NCBI RefSeq assembly: GCF_021283545.2
Contig: NZ_CP128540.1
Coordinates: 4,747,501-4,811,500 of the forward strand
Origin: Pseudomonas alloputida
GTDB taxonomy: Bacteria > Pseudomonadota > Gammaproteobacteria > Pseudomonadales > Pseudomonadaceae
Direction: 5' to 3'
Length of the DNA stretch: 64,000 bases
Part shown: one piece after another, positions 9,142 to 18,637 of the stretch
Layout of the letters: the number at the start of each line of letters is the position of its first letter
Position numbering within the stretch: position 1 is the first letter of the stretch
Notes under the pieces: model-generated
What the model saw: the letters and a program-made list of their open reading frames with translations, nothing else
Told to the model about the DNA's origin: nothing
Database searches by the model: none
Position numbers and translations under genes: made by a program

Positions 9142-10230
9142 ATGCCCCCATCTACCAGCAACAGGCTTTACACCCTCGATGTCCTGCGCGGCTTTGCCGC
9201 CTTGTGCGTCGTGTTCTGGCACTGGCAGCACTTTTTCTATGTGGGCAGTACACCCGCACAATTTGACCCGACCCTGCAGCCGTTGTTCAGCCAGTTCAAG
9301 ATGTTGTATCAGCATGGCGGTATGGCGGTGCAACTGTTCTTTACCTTGTCCGGCTTTGTGTTCTACTGGCTGTTCGCCGCCGAGGTGGCCGACCGCTCGC
9401 TACCTGCCGCGCGCTTCGCATGGGACCGCTTCAGCCGTTTATACCCCCTACACATCGTTACCTTTATGGCCGTTGCCGGGCTGCAATGGGCGTATTCGGG
9501 TGGCCGCGACGGCTACTTCGTCTACCCATTCAACGACGCGTATCACGCACTCCTGAACCTGTTGATGGTACCTGCCTGGGGGCTGGAAAAAGGCTGGTCG
9601 TTCAATGCCCCGTTCTGGTCTGTGTCGGTGGAAGTATTGCTGTATGCGGCATTTTTCCTGATCTGTCTTTGCCGCCGCTGGAAATGGCCCTTGACCGTTA
9701 TGGCCCTGGCGCTGGGCAGCTACCTGTACCCTGAGGTGTACAAGCTGGGCAGTGGCGTGCTGTGCTTCTTCATTGGCGGCGTCACCTATAGCGTGCTCAA
9801 TCAGCTAAGGCGGTGGGCAGGTGATACCGGCACTGTCGTGGCCACTGTGCCGCTGTGTATTGCAAGCTGGGTTTGGTTGGTTCACAGGGCTGACGCGCTG
9901 AACGGTACCGTGCTGCTGTACGTGTGCTGCCCGCTACTAGTGGCGGCGCTGGCTGCCCTGGGCTTCCGCTGGCATGGGCTGGCACGGCACTGGGGTTGGC
10001 TCGGGGACATCAGCTACGCATCCTACCTCACCCACTTCCCGCTGCAGATCCTCTTCGCCATAGGCTTCGACGCGCTGGCCTTGCCACGTACGGTGTTCTA
10101 CCAGGGATGGGTCATGCTGCTGTTCTTTTCCATCCTTATCCCGCTAAGCCTGTTGACCCACCGCTGGCTGGAACGCCCGGCTCAACGCTATCTGCGCCAG
10201 CGTCGCCAGGCTGTGCCCGTAGCCGGATAA
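9142..10230 (+). CDS. Acyltransferase 3 family membrane protein (O-antigen O-acetylation type)
   Basis: The 362-residue protein is an integral inner-membrane acyltransferase of the OafA/YrhL type, which moves acetyl groups onto surface sugars. It begins with LDVLRGFAALCVVFWHW, the family's conserved Arg and His in the first membrane helix, and has about ten hydrophobic segments with a short cytoplasmic C-terminal tail (WLERPAQRYL). No periplasmic SGNH domain is fused. Between the rml operon and the mannan-type operon, it probably decorates the locus's polysaccharide. It is convergent with the following operon, with a hairpin between them. Confidence 0.88.
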   Translation: MPPSTSNRLYTLDVLRGFAALCVVFWHWQHFFYVGSTPAQFDPTLQPLFSQFKMLYQHGGMAVQLFFTLSGFVFYWLFAAEVADRSLPAARFAWDRFSRLYPLHIVTFMAVAGLQWAYSGGRDGYFVYPFNDAYHALLNLLMVPAWGLEKGWSFNAPFWSVSVEVLLYAAFFLICLCRRWKWPLTVMALALGSYLYPEVYKLGSGVLCFFIGGVTYSVLNQLRRWAGDTGTVVATVPLCIASWVWLVHRADALNGTVLLYVCCPLLVAALAALGFRWHGLARHWGWLGDISYASYLTHFPLQILFAIGFDALALPRTVFYQGWVMLLFFSILIPLSLLTHRWLERPAQRYLRQRRQAVPVAG

Positions 10231-10266
10231 GCGCGTTTACTGCGTGCCTCATACAAGTCATATGGC

Positions 10267-10302
10267 AAAAGCCCTGCAGTGCGGCTGCGCCGCACTGCAG
10301 GG
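10267..10302 (-). terminator. Strong hairpin between convergent genes
   Basis: A perfect 14-bp inverted repeat (10272-10285 with 10289-10302, loop TGC) lies between the convergent acyltransferase and methyltransferase/glycosyltransferase genes. Read leftward, the stem is followed by C-TTTT, so it best serves the leftward operon; read rightward there is no real T-run. Confidence 0.6.
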
Positions 10303-10327
10303 TTCATGGATGGCCAAGCGTACGCAA

Positions 10328-13300
10328 TCAGTGCGCTTGAGCAGGCGCCTTATGCTTCAGCTGAGTATTTTCCGTAACATCCAACACCAGGCGTTTTAGT
10401 TCAGCTGCACTTTCACTCCAATGTAGCCAAGGCATCTCATCCGACAGCGGCTGGGCACCTTGCTCGAACAGCTCCAGCCACTGCTTCATGGCGTGAGCTA
10501 GCTCATCCGCGGACACGCCCTGAAAGTAATAGGCAAACTCCCCCGCTACTTCGCGGAACACAGGGATATCCCGCGCAATGATGGGCAGTTTGTGCTGCGC
10601 AGCTTCAATCAACGGTAAGCCAAAGCCTTCGGCCTCCGAGGCGGCGATCAACGCACAGCTGGCGCTATAGAGTTCGGTCAGGTCGGCATCGCTCAACCCT
10701 TGCAGCCAGAACAAGCGCTTGCCCAATTGTGGGTGCGCACGCAGGTGCTGGACCAACTGCTCGACGGCCCAGCCTTCCTTGCCAACCAGCACCAGGTTCA
10801 GCTCTACACCCTGGGCCCACAGCACATCAAACGCAGCCAAAGTCTGTGCATGGCCTTTGCGTGGCTCAAGCGTACCCACCATAAGGAATGTGGGCACCGC
10901 TTTCAATTGGTCAATGAACGTATCTTCCAGCGTAGAGCTGCCTTGGCCTTGAACCTCTTCGATATCAGCCCCCAGGTGGAAATGACTGATGGACGGCATC
11001 ACACGCCCGCCACCGTGCTGCTGCAACCAGACTTTAACGTCAGCAGCCACCGCAGCCGAGATCGCCACAACCCCATCGGCATATTGGCTGATAGAACGCA
11101 TCCAGTTGTTGAAGGCGCCATCAATACCGGGGTAGGCAAACCTTGAGTGCAACAACGGGATCAGGTCATAAACCACAAAGTGGATACCCACGCCTGCACG
11201 GCGCATGCGCTCGAGCTCGCCATCAAACTCGGGGAACAAATGCGCGCTCAGGTCCAACCCCAGGAACACATCCCCCGCCGAGTACTCAATCGGGCATTCG
11301 CTCAAGCTGGCCACATAGGCACTGGAGCCTGGATATCCACTTGCAACCCTATACCCTTTGCCGGTAACGCCAAATACCGGGATTACCTGGTAATCAACAC
11401 CCTCACCGCGCTGAAATTCATTGATTACCCGCTTCACGACGCGCTGAATACCAGTCTTAGCATCGCGGAAGTACAGCTCGGACACATCCACCAGCAACTT
11501 CTTCGGTGCTGCCGGGCTGATTCCCGGGCTGAGTCGGCGGTGCTTTTCCACAATCGGGGCTAGGTGGTTGTTTTCGAACAACAGTGCCTGCACGGTAGCG
11601 CTCAGGCGGGCAGAAACCCGCTCCCAACTGCGGTCGTCAATCCATCGCTCCTGTCGCGCCACCAACGCCTGAGCCTTGTCCGGGTTGCGTTCAAGCTCTG
11701 CGATCGACGCCACGATGTCCGCAGCGTGGCTACCGGTCATCTGCAAGGTGGCTTCAGCCATGTCCGAGAAGATATGGATCGGGCTCACCAGCACCGGCTT
11801 GAGGGTGGTAATGCCGATCGTTACCGCACCGCTGGCGCTTTCTTGTGTTTCCTTGTAGGGGAAGATCACGTAATCCGCTGCGCTCATCAGGCGCAGGCAC
11901 TCCTTGATGGGGCGGAAATCGGTAACCCAGGTGATCTTGTCATCCACACCAAGCTCAACCGCCCTGGCCCGGTAAGCATCCAGTGTCTGTTCGCTGCGCG
12001 CATCGAGGATGGAGTGCAAACCGAGCATGTGAACATTGCGGCCTGTTTCTTGCGCCAACGGCAGAATGGTCTCGATCAGCGTGTCGATACCCTTGTGGGC
12101 AAGAATGAAGCCGAAACACGAAATGACCAGGTCATCCTGAGCGATACCCAACTCATCGCGGACATCCGCCGGCTGCACGTCAGTGAGCGGAGAGATAACA
12201 CCGTGCGCCATCATCATGACGTTGGCGGCCAGGCCCAGCACCAATAGGTTATTCAGGTCTTCAGGCTTGTGGACGATGATGCGGTCAAGCTTGTGCAGCG
12301 AACGTACGGCCCTCTCGGAAAGGCGGTGGTCGGTAATCAACGGCTGCGTAGAGTGCAGTTCAAGCACCACAACCTTGCCCTGATCGTGCAAGTGCGCCAG
12401 ACGCTCGCAAACTTCATCATTGAGGGCGAAAAGGCTCGGCTGATGCTGCACCAAAACAACATCAGCATCGGCACAGCCCTCGTTGGCCAACACCTTGCAC
12501 ATCGATTTGGCGTCGGAAAGCCTCCAGGCAGGCTGATAGACATCGGAGGTTGTGTCTGTGGTGCGCTCATCGCAGTAGATGCGAACGTCGTAATCGTCCT
12601 GCTTGAACTCACTGAGCAATGCCTGAGTGTATTCAGCAATGCCGCATTTGGTTGCCCAAGGAGAAACCACCACCAGTTTGGTCTTGCTGGCGGCGGCCGC
12701 CGGCATTTCGTGTTTGAGCCAGTTGGCACTGGCTAAAACCGCCTGCGCACTCTGCTCCCAAGTGTAGATGCTGCGAACAAGTTCAATGCCTTGGCGCCGG
12801 CGCTGCTCGAGTGCATCGTCGCCTTCGACGATTTTGCCGCGCAGTTCGCCCATCTTGAGGGCCAAGGTATGCTTGTCCGGTTCGACCCAGCATGAATTGG
12901 CCGCACCCAAGTGGCTGCCCGACTTGGCAAACAAGAACGGCAGCAGCTCGGCAGTGCCAAGCGTGCAGAAATCAACATGCGCACCAAAGCCGGTGACGAT
13001 TACCGGCAACCCCATTGCCAGCGCTTCAGCCGCTGGTAAGTTGAAGCCTTCACCACGCGTTGGCAGCACCAGCGTGTGGGCGGAACGATACAACGCGATA
13101 ATGCCTTGGTCGTCCATAGGGCTTTCGTCAACCACGATCGATGGCGTGTCTTGCCGATCAGCCGAGAGGTTGGCGATCAATTCATGTACGCGGTTATGTG
13201 GGTTGGGGAACGTCTTGATGTACAGCTCGACGTTATCGGCGCTGGAGAAAGCCTCGGCAAAGGCCTCAAGCAGCACGTCAGGGCCTTTGCGCTCAAACAT

Positions 13301-15139
13301 CGACGATACATGCAAAAATCGGAACCGTTGCCCGGCAGCGGGACGAATATCGGTAATCGGTGCCACTTCATTGGTAATGATGTGATCTACCCCGACAGGG
13401 CAGATGACCACCGGTACTTCACAGCCAGAATCGTGCAACACTTTCTTTACGAAAGAAGCGGCCACGATAACAGCATCGAAGTTTTCGTTAATGAAGCTGA
13501 TGGTCTCGTACGGGATTGCGGTTTCTTCCCAGAAGAAGATGACCAGGCGCATGCCAGCGCCTTTCAGGTCCTTGATCATGGGGTAGTGATGAACAATCGA
13601 CAGCACTTCCCCTTCCAACGCTTCATCCAACGGTTGGCCTATTGCATTTGTCAGCCGCTGCTGGAAGGCTGGTATCTCGATGACATTGTCGTACGCCTTA
13701 CCATGGTAGGGCTGGAACGCGAGCTTGCCCTCCAGCATGTCGAACAACGCCACACCCAGGCCGCGGTTGACGATGGCGAGGCTGTAATGGCCTTCGATAT
13801 GCCCCGTGATCCGCACGGCATTAAACGCCGGTGCGACAGCCTCGTCCTTCAGGTAATAGCCTTCAGGCAGCAGCGGCGCTTTGGGATATACGGCAAAACT
13901 TACCCTCGAGTAATCTACTGCCTGGAACCCGACGTGGCCCATGGCCGCCGATGCGAACGCACCGCCACCAATAAGCCCGCGGTTCTGAGCGAACAGTTTC
14001 AACTGATGGTGCAGCTTGGGGAATTTGCGCAGCAACTGGTTGGCATTGTGTCGCAGCACCTGGTTGCCGAGTACCGACCGAATCATCCTGATGGCAAGCG
14101 GCCTGGCTGTGCGTTTGACGATAGCTACCAGCGATTTGGCCTGTTGCTTATCGATCCAGGCTTGCGTCGCCGCCATACGCTCATCAGCAAGAGCCAGCCG
14201 TTGCTGGGTATCGGACAGATGGTGGTTCAGGCCGTTCACCACTTGCTTGAGGCTCTCCAGTTCGGCGCGATGACGCTCGACTTCCTGGCTCAAATCCACA
14301 AGGGCTGCCTGGTGCTGACCCAGCTCCAGGTTAACTTGCGACAATGCCGAATGGCAGCTTTCGACGCTTTCGCCCACTTGCTGGAAGTTGCTAGCCAGCC
14401 TTTCTTCATAGCGCTCAGCCAGGTCCTCAAGGGTCACCCCATACTCAGCATCGAAGGCGCTGGCGAAGGCCGAAAGTGTCGGCTCCGGGGCATCTTTCTG
14501 AGCAATTACCGCGTAGTCTGGGCTTACACCGCTGAGCACATTCAGCAGGCGCATGTCCTCGTGTGCGGGTAGTGGTGAGAGCTCTTGCAACCGCACGAGT
14601 TTGCTACGACCAAAGCCTTCGTATTCCGCCAAAAAGCTCAGTAGCAGGTTGGGGATAGGCTTTTCATGGCTGGGGTCGAGGTAAAAGCTGTTGGTCCCCA
14701 CCATGAGGTTTTCGGCGTTGGGGGTTTCCAGTATCAGCAGCCCGCCGGGCTTGAGTACTCTAAGCGCCTGCCCTACCAGCTGTTGCAAAACCGGGAACGG
14801 GACATGTTCGGCAATGTGGAACCCGGACACCAGCACCTGGCTGGCGTCGGCCAACGATTTAAGCTTGGCAACGGCGTCGGCATTTTCAACGGCATAACCC
14901 TCGATCCGGCATTGCTCCAGCATGCCGTCATCCAGGTCTACGCCAACTGCATTGAAGCCCTCCCCGGCCAGTACACCCAACCACTCGCCACGGCCACAGC
15001 CCAAGTCAATCGCACGATGCTCGTCATCCAGTGCCAACAGCGGATGAAGGAACGGCATATACACCTGCAGCCGCTCGGTGATCAGTTTCGTGGAGCCACG
15101 GTAGCGATCCTCGAAAGCGCGATAGAAAGGTTTTTTCAC
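10328..15139 (-). CDS. Four-domain polysaccharide enzyme: methyltransferase plus three glycosyltransferase domains
   Basis: The GTG at 15139, in a GTGA overlap with the wzt stop, gives 1603 residues; upstream starts lie within wzt. Residues about 1-220 are a SAM methyltransferase (AIDLGCGRGEW near 43). About 245-345 is heptad-rich and probably coiled coil. Three GT4-like domains follow: roughly 430-845 (PTRGEGFNLPAAEALAMG), 850-1200 (starting VVVSPWATKCGIAEYTQ) and 1215-1590 (EAEGFGLPLIEAAQHKLP). A methyltransferase joined to a coiled coil beside a Wzt with a sugar-binding C-terminus recalls chain-terminating systems such as E. coli O8/O9a, where a methyl or phosphomethyl cap ends the chain. 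With GDP-mannose genes in the same operon, mannosyl or rhamnosyl transfer is likely; linkages are not readable. Confidence 0.85.
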   Translation of the reverse strand: MKKPFYRAFEDRYRGSTKLITERLQVYMPFLHPLLALDDEHRAIDLGCGRGEWLGVLAGEGFNAVGVDLDDGMLEQCRIEGYAVENADAVAKLKSLADASQVLVSGFHIAEHVPFPVLQQLVGQALRVLKPGGLLILETPNAENLMVGTNSFYLDPSHEKPIPNLLLSFLAEYEGFGRSKLVRLQELSPLPAHEDMRLLNVLSGVSPDYAVIAQKDAPEPTLSAFASAFDAEYGVTLEDLAERYEERLASNFQQVGESVESCHSALSQVNLELGQHQAALVDLSQEVERHRAELESLKQVVNGLNHHLSDTQQRLALADERMAATQAWIDKQQAKSLVAIVKRTARPLAIRMIRSVLGNQVLRHNANQLLRKFPKLHHQLKLFAQNRGLIGGGAFASAAMGHVGFQAVDYSRVSFAVYPKAPLLPEGYYLKDEAVAPAFNAVRITGHIEGHYSLAIVNRGLGVALFDMLEGKLAFQPYHGKAYDNVIEIPAFQQRLTNAIGQPLDEALEGEVLSIVHHYPMIKDLKGAGMRLVIFFWEETAIPYETISFINENFDAVIVAASFVKKVLHDSGCEVPVVICPVGVDHIITNEVAPITDIRPAAGQRFRFLHVSSMFERKGPDVLLEAFAEAFSSADNVELYIKTFPNPHNRVHELIANLSADRQDTPSIVVDESPMDDQGIIALYRSAHTLVLPTRGEGFNLPAAEALAMGLPVIVTGFGAHVDFCTLGTAELLPFLFAKSGSHLGAANSCWVEPDKHTLALKMGELRGKIVEGDDALEQRRRQGIELVRSIYTWEQSAQAVLASANWLKHEMPAAAASKTKLVVVSPWATKCGIAEYTQALLSEFKQDDYDVRIYCDERTTDTTSDVYQPAWRLSDAKSMCKVLANEGCADADVVLVQHQPSLFALNDEVCERLAHLHDQGKVVVLELHSTQPLITDHRLSERAVRSLHKLDRIIVHKPEDLNNLLVLGLAANVMMMAHGVISPLTDVQPADVRDELGIAQDDLVISCFGFILAHKGIDTLIETILPLAQETGRNVHMLGLHSILDARSEQTLDAYRARAVELGVDDKITWVTDFRPIKECLRLMSAADYVIFPYKETQESASGAVTIGITTLKPVLVSPIHIFSDMAEATLQMTGSHAADIVASIAELERNPDKAQALVARQERWIDDRSWERVSARLSATVQALLFENNHLAPIVEKHRRLSPGISPAAPKKLLVDVSELYFRDAKTGIQRVVKRVINEFQRGEGVDYQVIPVFGVTGKGYRVASGYPGSSAYVASLSECPIEYSAGDVFLGLDLSAHLFPEFDGELERMRRAGVGIHFVVYDLIPLLHSRFAYPGIDGAFNNWMRSISQYADGVVAISAAVAADVKVWLQQHGGGRVMPSISHFHLGADIEEVQGQGSSTLEDTFIDQLKAVPTFLMVGTLEPRKGHAQTLAAFDVLWAQGVELNLVLVGKEGWAVEQLVQHLRAHPQLGKRLFWLQGLSDADLTELYSASCALIAASEAEGFGLPLIEAAQHKLPIIARDIPVFREVAGEFAYYFQGVSADELAHAMKQWLELFEQGAQPLSDEMPWLHWSESAAELKRLVLDVTENTQLKHKAPAQAH

Positions 15140-16353
15140 CGGATGCACTCCACAGCTGTTGGAACCCAAGCCATGCCGACAAATTGGGGCTTTGAGGTAT
15201 TGACCACGTTGAACACCAACGCCAGGTCTCGCCATTCGTAATTGCTGCCGATGTGCACCTCATTGGCATGCAAGGCAACCGCTACAGAATAGGAACCAGG
15301 CCCCAGATTCATCTCGAAGTCGAAGCGGTACTCCAGTTTTTCACCGGTTTCAAGCGCCTTCTGGGCTTTGCCCAAGTGGTGGGTATTGGTACCGAAAACA
15401 TGTTGGCCTAAACGGTCCTTGATCACGTAGCCGACTACAAGCTCAGGGATCGGCGCGTGCACCTCTACTTGCACGCTCAGGGTCACTTTGTCACCCACAG
15501 CCACGAACTCGACAGGCGTGCCTTGCATGTCGTACAAAGCAACGGTACCGATAGTTGCCTCGCCGCTGCCCGACTGCGTCTGCACGGTGCCATCAGCCAG
15601 TTGCTTGACTTGCACGGTGCTGTTTTCTTTCTCGGCAATCAGGGCATTGTAATAATCCATGACCTGCTCTGGTGGCCCATCCTTGATGATGGAACCGTTT
15701 TCCAAAAGCAAGGCCCGGCTGCACAGCGATTGGATGGCGCCACGATCATGTGACACTATCAAAAGCGATGTTCCCAGCCGCTGGAACTCACGGATGCGCT
15801 CAAAACTCTTGTGCTGGAAATAGCTGTCCCCTACTGACAGCGCCTCATCGACGATAAGGATTTCTGGACGGAACGCAGTCGCCACGGCAAATGCGACGCG
15901 CATTTGCATACCGCTGGAATAGGTACGCACTGCCTCATCAAAGTACTCGCCAATCTCGGCAAAGGCTTCAATGTCATCAATGACATCATTGATCTGCTGT
16001 ACATCGAAACCCATCAGACCCGCAGCGTGGTACACGTTCTGGCGGCCACTGAGCTCTGGATTGAAACCCATGCCCAGCTCCAGAATGGCTGCGATTCGGC
16101 CATTGACCTGCACTCGACCCTGGGTCGGCTGCAACGTCCCGGTGATCATCTTCAGCAAGGTGGACTTGCCGGCGCCATTTTGCCCGATAATGCCGATGGC
16201 TTCGCCGGGTTCAATTGCAAAGTTGATGTGTTTCAACACCCAGTGTTCACTGCTTGCCTTAGTGGGCAAAAAGAACCAGTGGGCGATTCGTTGCAGTTCC
16301 GAACGGTACGTTTTGTAGGCTTTGCCCACATCACTGACACTCAAAAGGCTCAT
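15136..16353 (-). CDS. wzt: ABC transporter ATP-binding protein for polysaccharide export, with C-terminal glycan-binding domain
   Basis: Wzt powers export of lipid-linked O-polysaccharide across the inner membrane together with Wzm. The ATPase half has Walker A GQNGAGKST at residues 57-65, the unusual signature YSSGMQMRVAFA typical of the Wzt/TagH group, and Walker B ILIVDEAL. Residues about 245-405 form an extra beta-rich Wzt-C domain (GTNTHHLGKAQ, LGPGSYSVAVALH), which in E. coli O8/O9a recognises the capped glycan end. Total length 405 fits this two-domain type. It overlaps wzm by four bases (ATGA) and the downstream enzyme gene by four (GTGA). Confidence 0.94.
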   Translation of the reverse strand: MSLLSVSDVGKAYKTYRSELQRIAHWFFLPTKASSEHWVLKHINFAIEPGEAIGIIGQNGAGKSTLLKMITGTLQPTQGRVQVNGRIAAILELGMGFNPELSGRQNVYHAAGLMGFDVQQINDVIDDIEAFAEIGEYFDEAVRTYSSGMQMRVAFAVATAFRPEILIVDEALSVGDSYFQHKSFERIREFQRLGTSLLIVSHDRGAIQSLCSRALLLENGSIIKDGPPEQVMDYYNALIAEKENSTVQVKQLADGTVQTQSGSGEATIGTVALYDMQGTPVEFVAVGDKVTLSVQVEVHAPIPELVVGYVIKDRLGQHVFGTNTHHLGKAQKALETGEKLEYRFDFEMNLGPGSYSVAVALHANEVHIGSNYEWRDLALVFNVVNTSKPQFVGMAWVPTAVECIR

Positions 16354-17144
16354 AGTACATCCACCATTTCAGGCACAGACCGACGAAACAGGAACAGGCC
16401 AAGCAACAACAGACCAAAGGAAATCCCGGTCATGACAACCGCCTGACTCAAATCAGGCGCTTTAGCGTACAGGAGTACGTCGTGATAGGCAGTAACAATG
16501 GGATACATGGGGTTAAAACTAAGGGTGGCCCGAAGGTGTTCAGGTATCACATTGACCATGTAAACGATTGGGGTAAACCAGAACAACACCTGCAGCACGA
16601 TGGGCACTACCTGACCGACATCCCGCAGAAAAACATTGAGAATACCCAACACTAGGCCAATGCCAACGCTTAATGCAACGACGATCATCACCAACGGGAT
16701 TAGCCAAAGTATCTGCAGCGTCGGATAGTGGCCAAGTAATGAGAAAACCAGCATCACTGCTGCGAACAACAAGACATTGTTCAGCAAACACGAGCCCACC
16801 ACGATAACCGGTAGCGTAATACGCGGAAAGCGCATCTTTTTCATAATATTGCCCTGCTCGATAAATAGCGTCAGGCACCGACTGACGATCTCGGCAAACA
16901 GGTTCCAGGCCAGAATGCCGGCCATCAGGTACAAGGCATAAGCGTATTTATTGTCAATGCCTGGCAGCTTCGCGGCCAGTACGTTGGACAGGATCAGCGC
17001 ATAGATGGCGACCTGGGCCAGGGGATGAATAATCATCCACAGCCCGCCCAGTTTGCTTCGCGCAAAGCGTGAAATGAATTCGTTCTTGATTGAAGAGATA
17101 ATGAAGCCTCGATAGCTCCATATACCTTTGATCATGCCAAACAT
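16350..17144 (-). CDS. wzm: ABC-2 type permease for polysaccharide export
   Basis: This 264-residue inner-membrane protein has about six hydrophobic segments and the ABC-2 permease layout of Wzm/KpsM/TagG proteins, including a short amphipathic N-terminus (SSIKNEFISRFARSKLGGLW). It forms the channel half of the Wzm-Wzt exporter. The ATG at 17144 has AGAGG upstream and lies two bases after the manB stop. Its TGA overlaps the wzt ATG. Confidence 0.93.
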   Translation of the reverse strand: MFGMIKGIWSYRGFIISSIKNEFISRFARSKLGGLWMIIHPLAQVAIYALILSNVLAAKLPGIDNKYAYALYLMAGILAWNLFAEIVSRCLTLFIEQGNIMKKMRFPRITLPVIVVGSCLLNNVLLFAAVMLVFSLLGHYPTLQILWLIPLVMIVVALSVGIGLVLGILNVFLRDVGQVVPIVLQVLFWFTPIVYMVNVIPEHLRATLSFNPMYPIVTAYHDVLLYAKAPDLSQAVVMTGISFGLLLLGLFLFRRSVPEMVDVL

Positions 17145-17146
17145 AA

Positions 17147-18508
17147 TTAACCTCTGATTAAGCCGGCGATTTGTGCAACCTGGCGCTCAACCAAAGCCTG
17201 ATCGCCTCGGCTCTCGACATTGAGGCGCAGCAATGGCTCGGTGTTGGACCCACGCAGGCTGAAACGCCAGTCAGCGAACTCTACGCTGATACCGTCGGTG
17301 CGGTCGATGCTGGGGTTTCGCGGCAAGTAGTGAGCAAGAATCTTCTCGATAGTGTCTTTAACATCCTCCACTTCGTAGTTGATTTCGCCACTGCACGGGA
17401 ACGCTGCAATACGTTCGTCCACCAGTTGCCCCAGGCTTTTGCCCGTTACGCTCATCAACTGAGCGACCAGGAGCCAAGGGATGTTACCGCTGTCGCAGTA
17501 GGCAAAGTCACGGAAGTAATGGTGGGCGCTCATTTCGCCGCCATATACAGCATCTTCGGCGCGCATACGCTCTTTTATGAAGGCATGGCCGGTCTTGCTC
17601 TGGATTGCCATTCCCCCTGCTTCTTCGACCTGTTTGATGGTGTTCCAGGTCAGGCGCGGGTCGTGAATGATTTTGCTGCCTGGGTGCTTGGCCAGCAGCA
17701 TTTCAGCCAACAGGCCAACTACATAGTAGCCCTCGATGAAACGCCCCTGATTGTCGAAGAAGAAGCAGCGATCGAAATCACCATCGAAGGCAATACCCAT
17801 GTCTGCACCGGTATCCAGGACAGCTTGGCGTGTAAGGTCACGGTTTTCCGGTAGCAGCGGGTTGGGGATGCCATTAGGGAAGTTGCCATCTGGTTCCCCA
17901 TTGATAACAGTGAGCTTCAGTGGCAGGCGCGCCTTCAACAACTCCAGCACCGGGCCGACAGCACCATTACCCGGATCCGCCAGCACTTTCAATGGCTTGA
18001 GGGTAGCCAGGTCCACATAGGTCAGCAGGTGGTCGATGTAAGCGCTTTTGTCGGACGCCAGGCGAACACTGCCTGCGGCCGGGGCTGCGGTCCCCAAATC
18101 ACCGGATTCCACCCGCTGGCGAATATCCTTGAGGCCCGTGTCACCACTGATAGGTCGCGACTGCTCGCGCACCAGTTTCATGCCGTTATAGCCTTTGGGA
18201 TTATGGCTGGCGGTTACCATGATGCCACCGTCGGCCTGATAGTGGCTGGTAGCGAAGTACACTTCCTCGGTGCCACAAAGGCCAATATCTATAACGTCGG
18301 CGCCGCCTTCAGTAAGGCCCCTCATCAATGCTTGGGAAAGAGTCGGACTTTCCAAGCGCATGTCACGACCTACCACGTAGCTGCGCCCACCCAGCTCAGC
18401 CACCAAGGCACGACCAATACGATAGGCAATATCCTCATTGAGATCAGCCGGCACTTGGCCGCGAATGTCATAGGCTTTGAAGCAGCGGGTCTGAATGGGT
18501 GGGTACAT
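17147..18508 (-). CDS. manB: Phosphomannomutase (AlgC/ManB type phosphohexomutase)
   Basis: The enzyme interconverts mannose-6-phosphate and mannose-1-phosphate, feeding ManC. It has the alpha-D-phosphohexomutase hallmarks: [13 protein letters not shown] with the phosphoserine, [11 protein letters not shown] binding magnesium, GEMSAHHYF for sugar contact, and [12 protein letters not shown] for phosphate. The ATG at 18508 gives 453 residues; a GTG three codons earlier (18517) is possible, but AGTGAG is better spaced for the ATG. It sits between manC and wzm in the same direction. PGM activity of the AlgC type is possible; operon context favours GDP-mannose supply. Confidence 0.92.
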   Translation of the reverse strand: MYPPIQTRCFKAYDIRGQVPADLNEDIAYRIGRALVAELGGRSYVVGRDMRLESPTLSQALMRGLTEGGADVIDIGLCGTEEVYFATSHYQADGGIMVTASHNPKGYNGMKLVREQSRPISGDTGLKDIRQRVESGDLGTAAPAAGSVRLASDKSAYIDHLLTYVDLATLKPLKVLADPGNGAVGPVLELLKARLPLKLTVINGEPDGNFPNGIPNPLLPENRDLTRQAVLDTGADMGIAFDGDFDRCFFFDNQGRFIEGYYVVGLLAEMLLAKHPGSKIIHDPRLTWNTIKQVEEAGGMAIQSKTGHAFIKERMRAEDAVYGGEMSAHHYFRDFAYCDSGNIPWLLVAQLMSVTGKSLGQLVDERIAAFPCSGEINYEVEDVKDTIEKILAHYLPRNPSIDRTDGISVEFADWRFSLRGSNTEPLLRLNVESRGDQALVERQVAQIAGLIRG

Positions 18509-18637
18509 ACATCTCACTTGTATACGGCGGCGCTTGAGCGAACACCATTCGAAAAAGGGGAAGTCGGCGACAGGCTTGCCGAGCGAAATCGACCCCGCGC
18601 TTGGATCAGGCCCACGGGGTCGACTGGAGAGGCTGGA

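Noticed and set aside
9056-9556. A 166-codon open frame across the start of the acyltransferase gene
   Set aside because: It overlaps the acyltransferase in another frame and encodes a Ser/Pro/Cys-rich sequence typical of a shadow.
13076-14572. A 498-codon open frame antisense to the four-domain polysaccharide enzyme
   Set aside because: The opposite strand encodes clear methyltransferase and glycosyltransferase domains; this frame has none.
15139-15235. Start of the four-domain enzyme at 15235
   Set aside because: The extra 32 residues lie inside wzt and have no family similarity; GTG at 15139 is coupled to the wzt stop.
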